DNA from: Solea solea
Taxonomy: Eukaryota; Chordata; Actinopteri; Pleuronectiformes; Soleidae
DNA: 64,000 nucleotides
NCBI RefSeq assembly: GCF_958295425.1
Contig: NC_081149.1
Span: forward strand, 25,317,481-25,381,480
Reading direction: 5' to 3'
Part shown: one piece after another, positions 30,901-41,182 of the stretch
How positions within the stretch are numbered: the first letter of the stretch is position 1
Layout of the letters: every line of letters starts with the position of its first letter
Program-made: the position numbers and the translations under genes
The notes under the pieces: generated by a model
The model's database searches: none
The model's input: only the letters and a program-made list of their open reading frames with translations
What the model was told of the DNA's origin: nothing

Positions 30901-33900
30901 GCGTGTCTTGTTAAATTAGCATATATTGTAACTTTTTTAACGTTAGTGACATCTTTATTTTTGGCAATACACAGACATTTCTTTCCTTTACTTTCTTCAT
31001 TAACGTTAAGTCATTTTTACGTCGTAGAAAGCGCTCCACGTTCGCGCTCTGCGACCTTTCAAGGACACCGGCGGCCGCGACCGGCGCACGGGGGAGGAGT
31101 GGCTGGTCACCATGGCCGACAGGGAGGCTCACATCCCGTCGGTGTCGGAGGAGGTGGTGGGTGTGGTGGACGTGACCACGCTGAGCAGCAGACATTACTG
31201 CGTGATCCTGGACCCAGTGGGACCGGACGGGAAACCTCAGCTGGGTCAGAAACGGGTGGTGAAGGTGAGCGGGCGTCCGTTTGTCTGTCAGTGGGTGTCG
31301 AGTTTTCTGAGCCACAAACGTTCTCTTGGACCTGATTAGATTTAGTGGTCAGAGGTCGAAGTTCAGAGATCGCTGTGACCTCACAACGAGACAATGGCTG
31401 TTTCTCAATATCCATACTTGTGCGTACTCCTGTATTTGTGAAAACGTCATCAAATATTTTTGAATTTGAAAATAATAACAATATATATGCATTTATTAAA
31501 GGTATATGTTCATTTATCAACACTGTAGGTGGCGGTAATGAGGCTTAAGCACTTGGCACCACCCATCATTCAAACAGTAGAACAAGGAAGTACGCTGCTG
31601 TTCCAATAGAAGAATCATACTTGTGTACTCCCGTATGATTCTGGAGATGTACTCCAGGGGGGTATTCCAGAAAGCGGGTTATGTGAGAACTCTGAGTTTG
31701 TTAACCCTGAGATGAGGGAAACTCTGAGTTATCCGTTCCAGAAAGAGAGGTAACTTAAACTCTGGGTCTGTTACTGCAGTAACTTACTCTGTGAACATAA
31801 CCTGCTCGCTGGCAGGTTTACTATAAGAAACCCAGAGTTTCTACCTGTCTCCTCCCACACGAAGAAAGCAGTTAGACATGGATTGCCCATTCATTAGAAA
31901 TCCAATCGTCATCGAAGCCGTATTGATTAGAAATGCATTACGTCGTGAGAGAATCTTCTGACCCAGATTAGACGTTTTGATTAAAAATAAAAGACAAATT
32001 CACATGTGATTTGGTTCTTCTTTATTCCCTAAAAGTACAAAAGCAACAGTCAGGATTTGTAATATAGTTCCAACTATTAACATATTTCACATATTCACCT
32101 GTTTCTCCATGACAATGCACCCACCTCAACTGGCGTTCAAGTAATAGAATTTACAAGTCTGTTTTTCTGATTTGCTGGTCCAGGTACACCATTTCTTTCT
32201 CGGTTTTTTGAATGGTTTTCATTAGGTGCACCCTGTACAACTCTTTAACGGCAACTCGGAAACATATGGACGTTTAATTTAATTCCTGCAGTTCTACATA
32301 CAGATTTAACATGGTATTAACCGAAAATCTCACTGTGTCAAGCTGTGCTCTCGAAGTTGATGGACCCTCCTCTTGGTGATGCCCAGCCATGTTCTGTTGA
32401 AGGACAAGAATGTGCTAGTTTGTCCATTATCTATGCTCATCACTTCAGTGTACATGTCAAACTCCAAATTCCACTCAAGAATGTAAATGAATATGAATGG
32501 GTAGAGCAGTGCCAGTAGCTATACATAATATTAAGACACACTTCAGTAGGCCCCTCCGGATCTCTCCCTGTGGCAGCAGACAGCGTCTCCTCCTCCTCCA
32601 TATATATATATATATATATATATAAATATATATAAGTTTTATTTTTTTAAGTGTATACTTGCATCTGATGTAGGCACTTGTGTCCTGGGGGGTGCCTCCC
32701 CCGGGGATGCCTTCAGCCACAGGGCGACCCCTGTATTGGCTGAGAGCCAGCTCCTCAGCCTCTGTCAGAGGTGGTGGAGGTGGCCCTCCACCCGTTTTTC
32801 GGGCCTCTGCCTTCTTTCTGTTGGCTGAGCAGAACTCAATGTTTGCAATCTGAATTAATATTTACGTTACGTTTAATAGCCTTAGTCAATTAAAAATAAA
32901 AAAATAAATCAAAGTGAGGTGCAATCATAGCCTAGCAAAATATGCCTCTCTTTTTTGAATGATGTTTTTATGTTTCATTTTGAGCTGCTTCCAAGTCCTC
33001 CTTTCTCCTGTTGGATTGCACCTAAATGAAAAACTCAGATTTCATTCCTACTTATATTCATAACTATAGGCTATGCTACGATCTTACGGTTAAATGTTAC
33101 GTCAATGGAATAGTACATTCAAACTTACGCGTTGACTCGGGCAGCAATTTTCTCCCATGCGTCTCTCTCTCCTTCGCTGCTGCAGCTGTGTTGCCTTTGC
33201 GGCGAAATATGTGCTCATATTCTCCGTAGCCCAGCAAAAGGATCTCCAACTCCTTCGCACTGAAATAAGTTGATCTTTTTTTTTTTCTCGGTTGTCATGG
33301 TGACTCGTGGTATCGGGGTTCCATTGATGATGGCTTTTTATAGTGGTTGTGCACGCGCGTACCTCGAGGTTAACATACTCAGAGTTGATTGAACTAACTC
33401 AGATCAGCTGTTCTGGAACCGGATATTCAGAGTTTCCCGACTCTGAGTAAGTCAACTCAGAGTTCAGGGATAGACTCAGAGTTTGTTGAACCTGCTCTCT
33501 GGAATACCCCCCTGGCGTACATCCTTGCATATTTGAGTTTTGAGAAAGGGTCAATTTCTCTTTAGTTATAATATTAAATTAGCTTCATGCTAAATACAAC
33601 ATTGAGTTAGCTTCATGCTAACAACACAACATTGAGTTAGCCTCGTGCTAACAACACAGTATTGAGTTAGCATCATGCTATCAACACAACATTGAGTTAG
33701 CCTCATGCTAACAACAAAGCATTGAGTTAGCCTTGTGCTAACAACACAGTATTGAGTTAGCATCATGCTAACAACATAGCATTGAGTTAGCGTCATGCTA
33801 ACAACTCTCTCTTTCTCTGTCTCCAGGGCGAGCGCTCGTTCTTCCTTCAGCCCGGCGAGGATCTTGAAAATGGAATCCAGGACGTGTACGTGCTGTCAGA

Positions 33901-35377
33901 GGAGGAGGGGCTTGTGCTGAGAGCGGTGGAGGCTTTTAACGACACGCAGGAGGTGGGGACACTCGTCACCTGTTACCTTCTGGAACTCTTTCACAGAAAT
34001 AAACTCAAAGTCACTCACATAGCGATGGAAACACCATGGTTCATAGAATCCTGTGAAGTCAAATTTAAAAATCCATGCCATAAAATTGTGATGAGTTATT
34101 GGGTATAAGTCAACATGTAAGTGAATGTGTAAAATGTGGTTTTCATAGTATAACAAAGCTTTTCCAAGGCCGTACAACCACCAGTGTGCCAGCAGGCGTC
34201 GCCCACGAGCTCAATGAACGAAGCAATTTTCACTACAGTCGTCAAAGTGTCTTGACTCAGCCTCGTGTGATGTCACTGCTCAACTCCTCCCTCTAACTCG
34301 ACTGACCTGATTTTCACCGCTTTCTTCTTCTTCTTCTTCTTTCCTGTGCATCAAACCTCGCCATCCTCGTCCTCCGCTAACACCAATCCTCCTCATTTTT
34401 CACACCTTTGTTTTCATCACTCTCAGCTCTGCCCTCCCCTTTCTCCTCTGACTCCTCCTCCGCTCCAGTGCATCGCCATGTTAACCCTTCTCTCCGTCGC
34501 CCTTGTCTCTCTCCGCCGGTCTCTCTGCCAGCTCGAGGAGGAGGAGTCAGAGGAGGCGGAGCAGGAGCGAGCCAAGCGCTCCCGCAGGAGCGGCGTCCTC
34601 CGTCGCCCCGGAGACCGCTGGATGCTGCGGGGGCCCATCGAGTACGTCCCCCCCGCCACTGTGGAGGTGATGCTGAAACGCACCGCCATCCCACTGGACG
34701 AGAACGAGGGAATCTACGTCAGGGACATCAAAACTGGAAAGGTACGAGTTAGCGCCCCCTGCTGCTAACAGCCAGCCTGAGGCTGATAAAGACATGATCA
34801 TGTTCTTTGTTGGCCTTTGACCTCTCGTGATCACGTGACTGAGCGTCACTGTGTGACCTGTGGTCGTCCTCAGGTGCGCGCGGTGATCGGTCACACCTAC
34901 ATGCTGACTCACGACGAGGAGCTGTGGCAGAAGGAGCTTCCATCTAACGTGGAGGCGTTGCTCGCGTCCCCTATGGATCCGCTCGCCAACCGCTCGGACC
35001 GCACCGTCATTTCCACCAGCAGGGGGCATCGGGACAAGACCCGGGTCGTCTCCTACAGGGTCCCCCACAATGCTGCCGTCCAGGTGTACGACTACAGGGA
35101 GAAGAAAGCCAGGTGAGACGGACTTCCTGTCCTGATGACGGGGGGGGTGGACAGAGCAATGATGCGGTCTTGTCCACAGGGTGGTGTTTGGGCCCGAGAT
35201 GGTGATGCTGGGACCGGACGAGCAGTTCACCATGCTGTCGCTGTCCGGAGACAAACCCAAGAGAGCCAACGTCATCAAGGCCGTGTGTCTGCTGCTGGGC
35301 CCGGACTTCTGCACGGACATCATCACCATAGAGACGGCTGACCACGCCCGCCTGCAGCTGCAGCTGTCCTACAACTG
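27921..35377 (+). CDS. mvp: mvp exons 1-10: MVP repeat barrel
   Basis: The repeats that line the vault barrel. Recurrent G(D/E)EWL(V/F) and (Y/H)YCV(I/V)L(D/N)PV(G/S) motifs are visible in exons 2-6 ([33 protein letters not shown]). Exon 8 (34532-34741) carries an unusual acidic-then-basic insert ([20 protein letters not shown]) before [18 protein letters not shown]; human MVP is shorter and less charged here. Exon 10 ends LQLQLSYNW. Confidence 0.93.
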
Positions 35378-37772
35378 GTAACCAAGTCAACACCTCACGT
35401 ACTGACTAGTCACTAAGTTAACTCTAACCTTAACTAACTAAACATTTATGCAATGTAAAACTAACTGTTAGTGAGTTATTAACCATTTACTCAAAAGAAC
35501 CTGGTAGAACCAGGCTCAAAGTGGGCGGGGCCTAATCCTAACAGGAGATTTTGAGACAGCTTTGCACAAGCTCCTCCCCCTTCCGATGTCCCCTCCCCCT
35601 TCCAAACACCATCTCACAGTCAAAAACTGAGTAAATGTTTGGCGTGTGAGCGTCGGGAGGCTTTCGGCAGCTCCCACATTTACATCCCAGGGTGTAAATG
35701 TTTGGCGTGTGAGCGTCGGGAGGCTTTCGGCAGCTCCCACATTTACATCCCAGGGTGTAAATGTTTGGCGTGTGAGCGTCGGGAGGCTTTCGGCAGCTCC
35801 CACATTTACATCCCAGGGAGTAAATGTTTGGCGTGTGAGCGTCGGGAGGCTTTCGGCAGCTCCCACATTTACATCACAGAGAGTAAATGTTTTGGCGTGT
35901 GAGCGTCGGGAGGCTTTCGGCAGCTCCCACATTTACATCACAGAGAGTAAATGTTTGGCGTGTGAGCGTCGGGAGGCTTTCGGCAGCTCCCACATTTACA
36001 TCCCAGGGAGTAAATGTTTGGCGTGTGAGCGTCGGGAGGCTTTCGGCAGCTCCCACATTTACATCCCAGGGAGTAAATGTTTGGCGTGTGAGCGTCGGGA
36101 GGCTTTCGGCAGCTCCCACATTTACATCACAGAGAGTAAATGTTTGGCGTGTGAGCGTCAGGAGGCTTTCGGCAGCTCCCACATTTACATCACAGAGAGT
36201 AAATGTTTTGGCGTGTGAGCGTCAGGAGGCTTTCGGCAGCTCCCACATTTACATCACAGAGAGTAAATGTTTTGGCGTGTGAGCGTCAGGAGGCTTTCGG
36301 CAGCTCCCACATTTACATCAAAGAGAGTAAATGTTTTGGCGTGTGAGCGTCAGGATTCCATGTTGCTGTGAGTTTTTCTTGACTTTTCCCAGTAGGTGAT
36401 ATCATTTTCGTTTTTGTTTGGTGATCATTTGGTTGGGCCAGATATTTTGGGGGATGTTTTGAGGCAGGGGAGGGTTGGTGGTGGTCAGCCTCCGGACCAG
36501 CTGGCTGAAGCCACTCCTCTCTATGTTGCTCTCTTGGCTTTGTAAGGCTTGGTGGTGGTATGAGGCGGGGTCACTAGTTTGGAGGTCTTTATAGAATGAG
36601 ATGGCTCTTTTCTGGATGTCAATAAGGAGCGGGAACTGGTCCAGTTCAGCTCTGCATGCATTATTTGGTTATTTTCTCAGGACTCTAAGAATGTATTTGC
36701 AGAATTCAGTGTGGAAGGTTGTAATTAGATGTTTGTCCCAATTAGAAAAGTCTTGGTTTGTTAATGGACCCCATATTTCACTACCATATAATGCAATTGG
36801 TTGGATTACTGTTTTTACATTACATTACATTACATTTTGAGCCAGATTGGGATTGGAATATTAATTTTAGTGGATTTTCATATTGCATAAAAAGCCTGTC
36901 TTGCTTTTTCTCTCAACTGGATTATTGCAGCATTGAGGTTCCCTGTAGACGTCATTTCTAATCCTGTGTGTGTGTGTGTGTGTTCTCAGCGTGAACTGGG
37001 GTCTGTTTCTCTCACTGTGAAACACCATGATGTTAGTTTTCTTCTTGTTGACAGATTTGTTGACGGTGGTCTTGGAGCTGTTGTCGTCCCTCTTCAGAGT
37101 TGGACAGCAGCGCTACAAGAGACATTTGATCTCTGTGTTGTTCAGGATGAGGCCTGGAGTTGACGACTCATCTAATGTTTTTGCTCATTGATTTATGTAG
37201 ATGTTGAAAAGTCTACAAAACAGGAAAATATTTTTGATTTGTTTTGATTTAAATGTTCAGTGTGTGTGTGTAGAGTGTGGTTCTATGGTTGTGTATGAAT
37301 CCAGTTTGACATCTTCCCCAGGTTGCTGCTGACACATATCCCTCTGTAGTTGTTAGGGTCTAATTTATCTCCATTTTTGAAGATGGCCGTAATTAGTCCC
37401 TGGCTCCAGATGTCGGGACAATGTCCCCCACTCAACACCATGTTGAATCATTTCAACAGTGCCGTGTGGAGTTGTTTGTGGATTTTGCTGCTTTCTTTAA
37501 GTTCGATAGTGTAGGCAGATGATCAAAGATTAGGTTTATCACCCTCACGGCGAGATTCATTCCTTCTTTGTCATGTAGAGGAATGTGTTTATCATTGAAT
37601 GAACTCTGTTGTTGGTCCTGGTCTTGGCTGTTTTCAGTCCATCTATAGGGTTGTTCAGCATTATGTAGTTTGTTGTCCTCTTCTGTTGTGTAGAGTGTTT
37701 TAGGTACAGGGTGATTTTGTTGTGGTCTGATGGGGGGTCAGAGGACTGACTGTAACGTAGCCTACCATTAAC

Positions 37773-37812
<40 letters not shown>

Positions 37813-38000
37813 AGGCACTTTGACATAAAGTCTCCGGTGTCGACCGCTGACGCCGCTGCTCTGTTCTCAGTCCCTGACTTTGTCGGTGACGCATGTAAAG
37901 CCATCGCCTCGCGGGTCAGAGGAGCCGTCGCCGGCGTGCAGTTTGACGATTTCCACAAGGTTTATGTTTCTGCGTGAAACAGACACACACACACACACAG

Positions 38001-38037
<37 letters not shown>

Positions 38038-38114
38038 GACACACACACACACACCGACAGACAGACAGAGACACACACACACACACAGACAGACAACCTA
38101 ACAAACAGACGCAC

Positions 38115-38145
<31 letters not shown>

Positions 38146-38163
38146 GACACACACACACACACC

Positions 38164-38194
<31 letters not shown>

Positions 38195-40692
38195 GTTTTC
38201 AGTGACGCTGCTCCTCACTCCTCACAGAACTCAAACCGCATCATCTGCTCGGCCGTGTTCGGCTTCGATGAGAAGCTGGCGGTTCGTCCGTGTCTTCGCT
38301 TCAGTCAGAACAACCTGGTGATCAGCAGCGTGGACATTCAGTCTGTGGAGCCGGTGGATCAGAGGACGAGAGACGCCCTGCAGAAGAGCGTCCAGCTCGC
38401 CATTGAGATCACCACCAACTCCCAGGAGGCCGCAGCACGGTCCGACACACACACACACACACACAGAGTTAACATTCCTATGATTTCTACGTCACATGAT
38501 CACGTCTTGATCTCAGACGTTTCTAAAGCACTCACTCTCCCACACCAAAGTCCAGAGAGAATCAAAAACGTCCTAATGCTAGCTTGCTGCGCGTCGTATG
38601 CAGTTTAGCTCGTATAACTGCGATGTTTGTTGTGCGCAGACACGAGGCGGAGCGTTTGGAGCAGGAGTCGCGGGGGAAGCTGGAGAGACAGCGAATCACA
38701 GACCAGGCTGAGGCTGAGAAAGCGAGGAAGGAGCTGCTGGAGCTGGAGGCGCTCAGGTGAGAGAGACACCGATGACATCATCATCGTCATCGTCGTCCAA
38801 TCAGCATGAACCCCTGAGACCGTGTGTGTGTGTGTGTGTGTGTGTAGTGCTGCAGTGGAGAGCACAGGAGCAGCGAAGGCTGAGGCTCAGTCTCGTGCAG
38901 AGGCGGCTCGTATCCAGGGGGAGGCAGCGGTCAACGAAGCCAAACTGAAGGCGGAGGCTCAGAAGATCGAGGCAGTACGTTTCGTTTTTGACTCTGTACC
39001 GCACTGTTTTTGACTCTTTACAGCACTGTTTTTGACCCTGTACCGCACTGTTTTTGACTCTTTACAGCACTGTTTTTGACTCTTTACAGCACTGTTTTTG
39101 ACTCTTTACAGCACAGTTTTTGACTCTTTACAGCACTGTTTTTGACTCTTTACAGCACAGTTTTTGACTCTTTACAGCACTGTTTTTGACCCTGTACCGC
39201 ACTGTTTTTGACTCTTTACAGCACTGTTTTTGACTCTTTACAGCACTGTTTTTGACTCTTTACAGCACTGTTTTTGACTCTGTACCGCACTGTTTTTGAC
39301 TCTTTACTGCACTGTTTTTGACCCTGTACCGCACTGTTTTTGACTCTTTACAGCACTGTTTTTGACTCTTTACAGCACTGTTTTTGACTCTTTACAGCAC
39401 AGTTTTTGACTCTTTACAGCACTGTTTTTGACTCTTTACAGCACAGTTTTTGACTCTTTACAGCACTGTTTTTGACCCTGTACCGCACTGTTTTTGACTC
39501 TTTACAGCACTGTTTTTGACTCTTTACAGCACTGTTTTTGACTCTTTACAGCACTGTTTTTGACTCTGTACCGCACTGTTTTTGACTCTTTACTGCACTG
39601 TTTTTGACTCTGTACCGCACTGTTTTTGACTCTTTACCGCACTGTTTTTGACTCTGTACCGCACTGTTTTTGACTCTTTACAGCACTGTTTTTGACTCTT
39701 TACCGCACTGTTTTTGACTCTGTACCGCACTGTTTTTGACTCTTTACAGCACTGTTTTTGACTCTGTACCGCAGTGTTTTTGACACTTTACGGCACTGTT
39801 TTTGACTCTTTACGGCACTGTTTTTGACGCTTTACCGCACTGTTTTTGACGCTTTACCGCACTGTTTTTGACCCTTTACGGCACTGTTTTGACGCTTTAC
39901 GGCACTGTTTTTGACGCTTTACCGCACTGTTTTTGACGCTTTACAGCACTGTTTTTGACGCTTTACAGCACTGTTTTTGACGCTTTACAGCACTGTTCTT
40001 GCAATGTTTTTGAAGCTTTACTGCACAGCAGCATCTTTATACATTTTTCCGCTCATGACTGGACCGCCGTCATCTGTGTTTACGTGTGTAGGAGGCGGAG
40101 CTTCAGCGGCTGGCGAAGGCTCGTGAGCAGGAGCTGAGCTATAAGAAGGAGATGGACCGCATGGAGGTGGAGAAGCAGGAGCGGCTGGCTCAGATTGAGA
40201 GTAATCGCTTCAGTCAGCTGGTGGAGAGTCTGGGCAGTGACACACTGAAGGAGATGGCCAGAGCTGGACCTGAACTCCAGGTACCAACTCACTTCAAAAT
40301 AATTTATTTACACTCTGTTACCTGAGGAAGGGTCAGCACATCTAATGAAAGTTCCTTTAGTGCAGAATATGTAAATATGTAGCGCCTCCTTCAGGGTCAG
40401 TAGAAAACAAACCAACAATTGAATGAACAACAAAGTCAGAACTTTCTTTGACATCATCAGTTCAAGATGGCTGCCCCCTACTGGAGAAAAAAAATTAACA
40501 AACGTAAAAGAATGTCAAAATAATGAAAGTAAGCTACAGTGATTAATCTCCACTTTCAAACGCCCCCTACAGGTGAAGATGCTCCAGGCTCTGGGTCTGA
40601 AGTCCACCCTCATCACTGACGGATCTTCACCCATCAACCTCTTCACCACAGCTAACGGCCTGCTGGGGGCGCTGCCAGGCCAGAACCAGTGA
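27921..40692 (+). CDS. mvp: mvp: major vault protein, complete
   Basis: Coding exons: 27921-28084, 28805-29000, 29422-29545, 29720-29851, 30614-30708, 31028-31264, 33827-33952, 34532-34741, 34874-35112, 35180-35377, 37815-37959, 38228-38439, 38640-38756, 38848-38974, 40092-40280, 40573-40692. They total 2631 bases with all phases consistent, giving 876 residues (human MVP is about 893). MVP forms the shell of the cytoplasmic vault ribonucleoprotein. Order: N-terminal MVP repeats, shoulder domain, long cap helix and cap ring. Key phrases are [68 protein letters not shown] and [18 protein letters not shown]. The N-terminus is about 13 residues longer than human and the C-terminal tail after the cap is much shorter. 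Confidence 0.95.
28095..28440 (+). repeat. 54 bp minisatellite in mvp intron 1
   Basis: About 6.5 units of 54 bp (GGAAACAGACTTTTATTTTG ... TTTTAGCATCGACGACA) beginning ten bases after the exon 1 donor. The 18-codon unit opens frames on both strands; none continues the mvp frame, which meets TGA in the first unit. Confidence 0.92.
28575..28710 (+). repeat. CA-rich microsatellite
   Basis: (CA)n with CACTCA and CATACA interruptions. The preceding 'gtgtctgtgtagacacagtt' to 'cagtgaccatcaatcacaca' block is duplicated near 26360-26425. Confidence 0.9.
29095..29290. mobile_element. MITE-like fold-back repeat, left half
   Basis: 'cacgtctttatctcactgtg', 'cttgtaaaccactcactctc', 'gctgctggtcctctgctgcc', 'gtggtcactttgtgtcactg'. 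It lies in mvp intron 2. Confidence 0.6.
29945..30510 (+). repeat. Minisatellite ATATTTAAGTCACGATACAA
   Basis: About 16 imperfect units of roughly 33-36 bp built from ATTATCACGATATTTAAGTC and 'acgatacaat', in mvp intron 4. Confidence 0.9.
31878..31961 (+). pseudogene. Harbinger transposase N-terminal relic
   Basis: A 27-codon frame starts MDCPFIRNP and ends [11 protein letters not shown] before TGA. The RRERIF-like end of the first helix is typical of HARBI1-type transposases. The rest of the enzyme has been deleted. Confidence 0.55.
32601..32632 (+). repeat. (TA)n microsatellite
   Basis: TATATA run inside the Harbinger-like element. Confidence 0.95.
32655..33298 (-). pseudogene. Harbinger Myb/SANT-like protein relic
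   Basis: On the minus strand an ATG at 33296-33298 is followed by an A-run and [19 protein letters not shown], a Myb/SANT-like helix of Harbinger accessory proteins. The frame is shifted at the A-run and again near 33160, after which [10 protein letters not shown] and a GTAAGT donor follow. A second piece, 32655-32850, reads [19 protein letters not shown] and [14 protein letters not shown]. Two indels make it non-functional. Confidence 0.6.
33575..33805 (+). repeat. 30 bp minisatellite ATTGAGTTAGCATCATGCTA
   Basis: About eight units of 'acattgagttagcctcatgctaacaac' type. Each has an internal inverted pair TTAGC...GCTAA. It ends 20 bases before the mvp exon 7 acceptor. Confidence 0.9.
35531..36360 (-). 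mobile_element. Element with 63 bp VNTR (copy 2, inverted)
   Basis: Reverse-complement relative of 1455-2665. The G-rich flank appears as C-rich 'ctcctcccccttcc' blocks at 35570-35608, then CAGTCAAAAACTGAG, then about 11 units of 63-64 bp. The far flank is replaced by LINE sequence. It lies in mvp intron 10. Confidence 0.65.
35633..36355 (-). repeat. 63/64 bp minisatellite, second locus
   Basis: Units 'taaatgtttggcgtgtgagc' ... 'ggcagctcccacatttacat' are the reverse complement of the 1775-2530 array. Some units have one extra T (TGTTTTGGCG), making 64 bp. Confidence 0.92.
36370..37760 (-). mobile_element. Non-LTR retrotransposon (LINE) reverse transcriptase fragment
   Basis: Read on the minus strand, fragments of a LINE ORF2 appear in order from high to low coordinate: [12 protein letters not shown] near 37710, then [18 protein letters not shown] near 37320-37380 (reverse transcriptase palm-side motif), then [20 protein letters not shown] near 36750-36810 and [18 protein letters not shown] near 36610-36660. 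Several stops and frame shifts are present, so it is dead. The clade was not determined. It lies in mvp intron 10. Confidence 0.75.
37777..37811 (+). repeat. (TGTC)n, doubling as the exon 11 polypyrimidine tract
   Basis: A CTGT run up to the CAG at 37812-37814; it supplies the only pyrimidine-rich stretch for the acceptor. Confidence 0.9.
37815..38439 (+). CDS. mvp: mvp exons 11-12: shoulder domain
   Basis: Exon 11 (37815-37959): [20 protein letters not shown] then VQFDDFHK. Exon 12 (38228-38439): [54 protein letters not shown]. The shoulder links the barrel to the cap and has an SPFH/stomatin-like fold. The human insert between GFE and the FPQNGLVV strand is shortened here. The intron between the two exons is almost wholly CA/GACA repeat. 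Confidence 0.93.
37981..38195 (+). repeat. CA and GACA microsatellite, internally duplicated
   Basis: A block 'gacaaacagacacacacaca' to 'caccgacagacagacag' occurs twice (about 38030 and 38139). It fills mvp intron 11. Confidence 0.92.
38640..40692 (+). CDS. mvp: mvp exons 13-16: cap helix and cap ring
   Basis: Exon 13: [34 protein letters not shown]. Exon 14: [19 protein letters not shown], then [13 protein letters not shown]. Exon 15: [20 protein letters not shown] to GPELQ. Exon 16: [17 protein letters not shown], ending [11 protein letters not shown] and TGA 40690-40692. The charged heptad sequence is the long alpha-helix whose coiled-coil packing drives vault assembly. Intron 14 has been expanded to over 1.1 kb by a 22 bp minisatellite. 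Confidence 0.93.
38980..40015 (+). repeat. 22 bp minisatellite CACTGTTTTTGACTCTTTACAG
   Basis: About 47 units in mvp intron 14, with variants ending TTTACAG, TGTACCG and TTTACGG. Longer blocks repeat (39040-39300 resembles 39340-39600). Confidence 0.94.
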
Positions 40693-41182
40693 GCACGAGG
40701 AGCCACGTGTCCACAAGTAAACATCTGCAGATGTAAACACATCTTCGAAAACTTTGTGACATTTGTTTACTCATATAATCGTGCACTTTCTGCCTTAACC
40801 TGACAAATACTTATGTGCTTTATGTCGAAGCTTCTGTTTGTTTTGACGAAGATGAAGTAACAAAAAAAATCTTTGAAGGAAATAAAGTTTTGTCCGACGA
40901 GATGATTCTTGTTATTGTTGATTATTTCCTGATCTGTCTTGGTTCATGAAGATATTTAATAAATGTAATTATGACGGTTTATGATTTATGAAAATGGTCA
41001 GAATTCACAACAGAATTTGAGACTTTTTTTTTCTGAATTTACAAGATTTAAATTTTCTGTCCCGTCATATTCACATTTTTTAACTAACTTCATAAACTAA
41101 GACTTTGAATTACCAGATTATTTTTTACCAGATTTTTTTTATGGAAGCCCGTTTCCACAAGTAAAAAAAGTACAAGAGTAAA
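40693..41182 (+). other. mvp: mvp 3'UTR and downstream flank
   Basis: 3'UTR of about 190 bases to the AATAAA at 40881, then AT-rich flank to the start of the satellite. No other gene seen. Confidence 0.7.
40881..40886 (+). terminator. mvp: mvp polyA signal AATAAA
   Basis: Consensus signal 189 bases after the stop, followed by TTTTGTCCG and a GTTATTGTTG stretch as a possible downstream element. Confidence 0.75.

Larger units (their letters stand above)
31654..33515. mobile_element. Harbinger/PIF-like element, 1.86 kb
   Basis: Long terminal inverted repeats start CCAGGGGGGTATTCCAGA at the left; the right end is the inverted equivalent (TCTGGAATACCCCCCTGG). Several 'actctgagtt' subrepeats follow inside both ends. 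Inside are relics of both usual Harbinger genes: a transposase N-terminus (+, 31878) and a Myb/SANT-like protein (-, 32655-33298). No complete DDE domain is present, so the copy is non-autonomous. It sits in mvp intron 6. Confidence 0.8.
31394..33560. mobile_element. Older transposon split by a Harbinger insertion (inferred)
   Basis: The left end 'ggctgtttctcaatatccat' and, inverted, the right end 'ccctttctcaaaactcaaat' look like diverged terminal repeats outside the Harbinger-like element. 'acttgtgcgtactcc' (31415) and 'acttgtgtactcccg' (31619) are similar. This implies nesting; the outer family is not identified. Confidence 0.4.

Noticed and set aside
35000..35040. CTCF-like word CCAGCAGGGGGCATC in mvp exon 9
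   Set aside because: It encodes STSRGH within mvp; a match to the dispersed motif is possible but too short to call an insertion.
34547..35329. 260-codon minus-strand frame
   Set aside because: Shadow of mvp exons 8-10 on the opposite strand.
35646..36218. 190-codon repeat frame at the second 63 bp array
   Set aside because: Same artefact as at 1846; the opposite strand and other frames are equally open.
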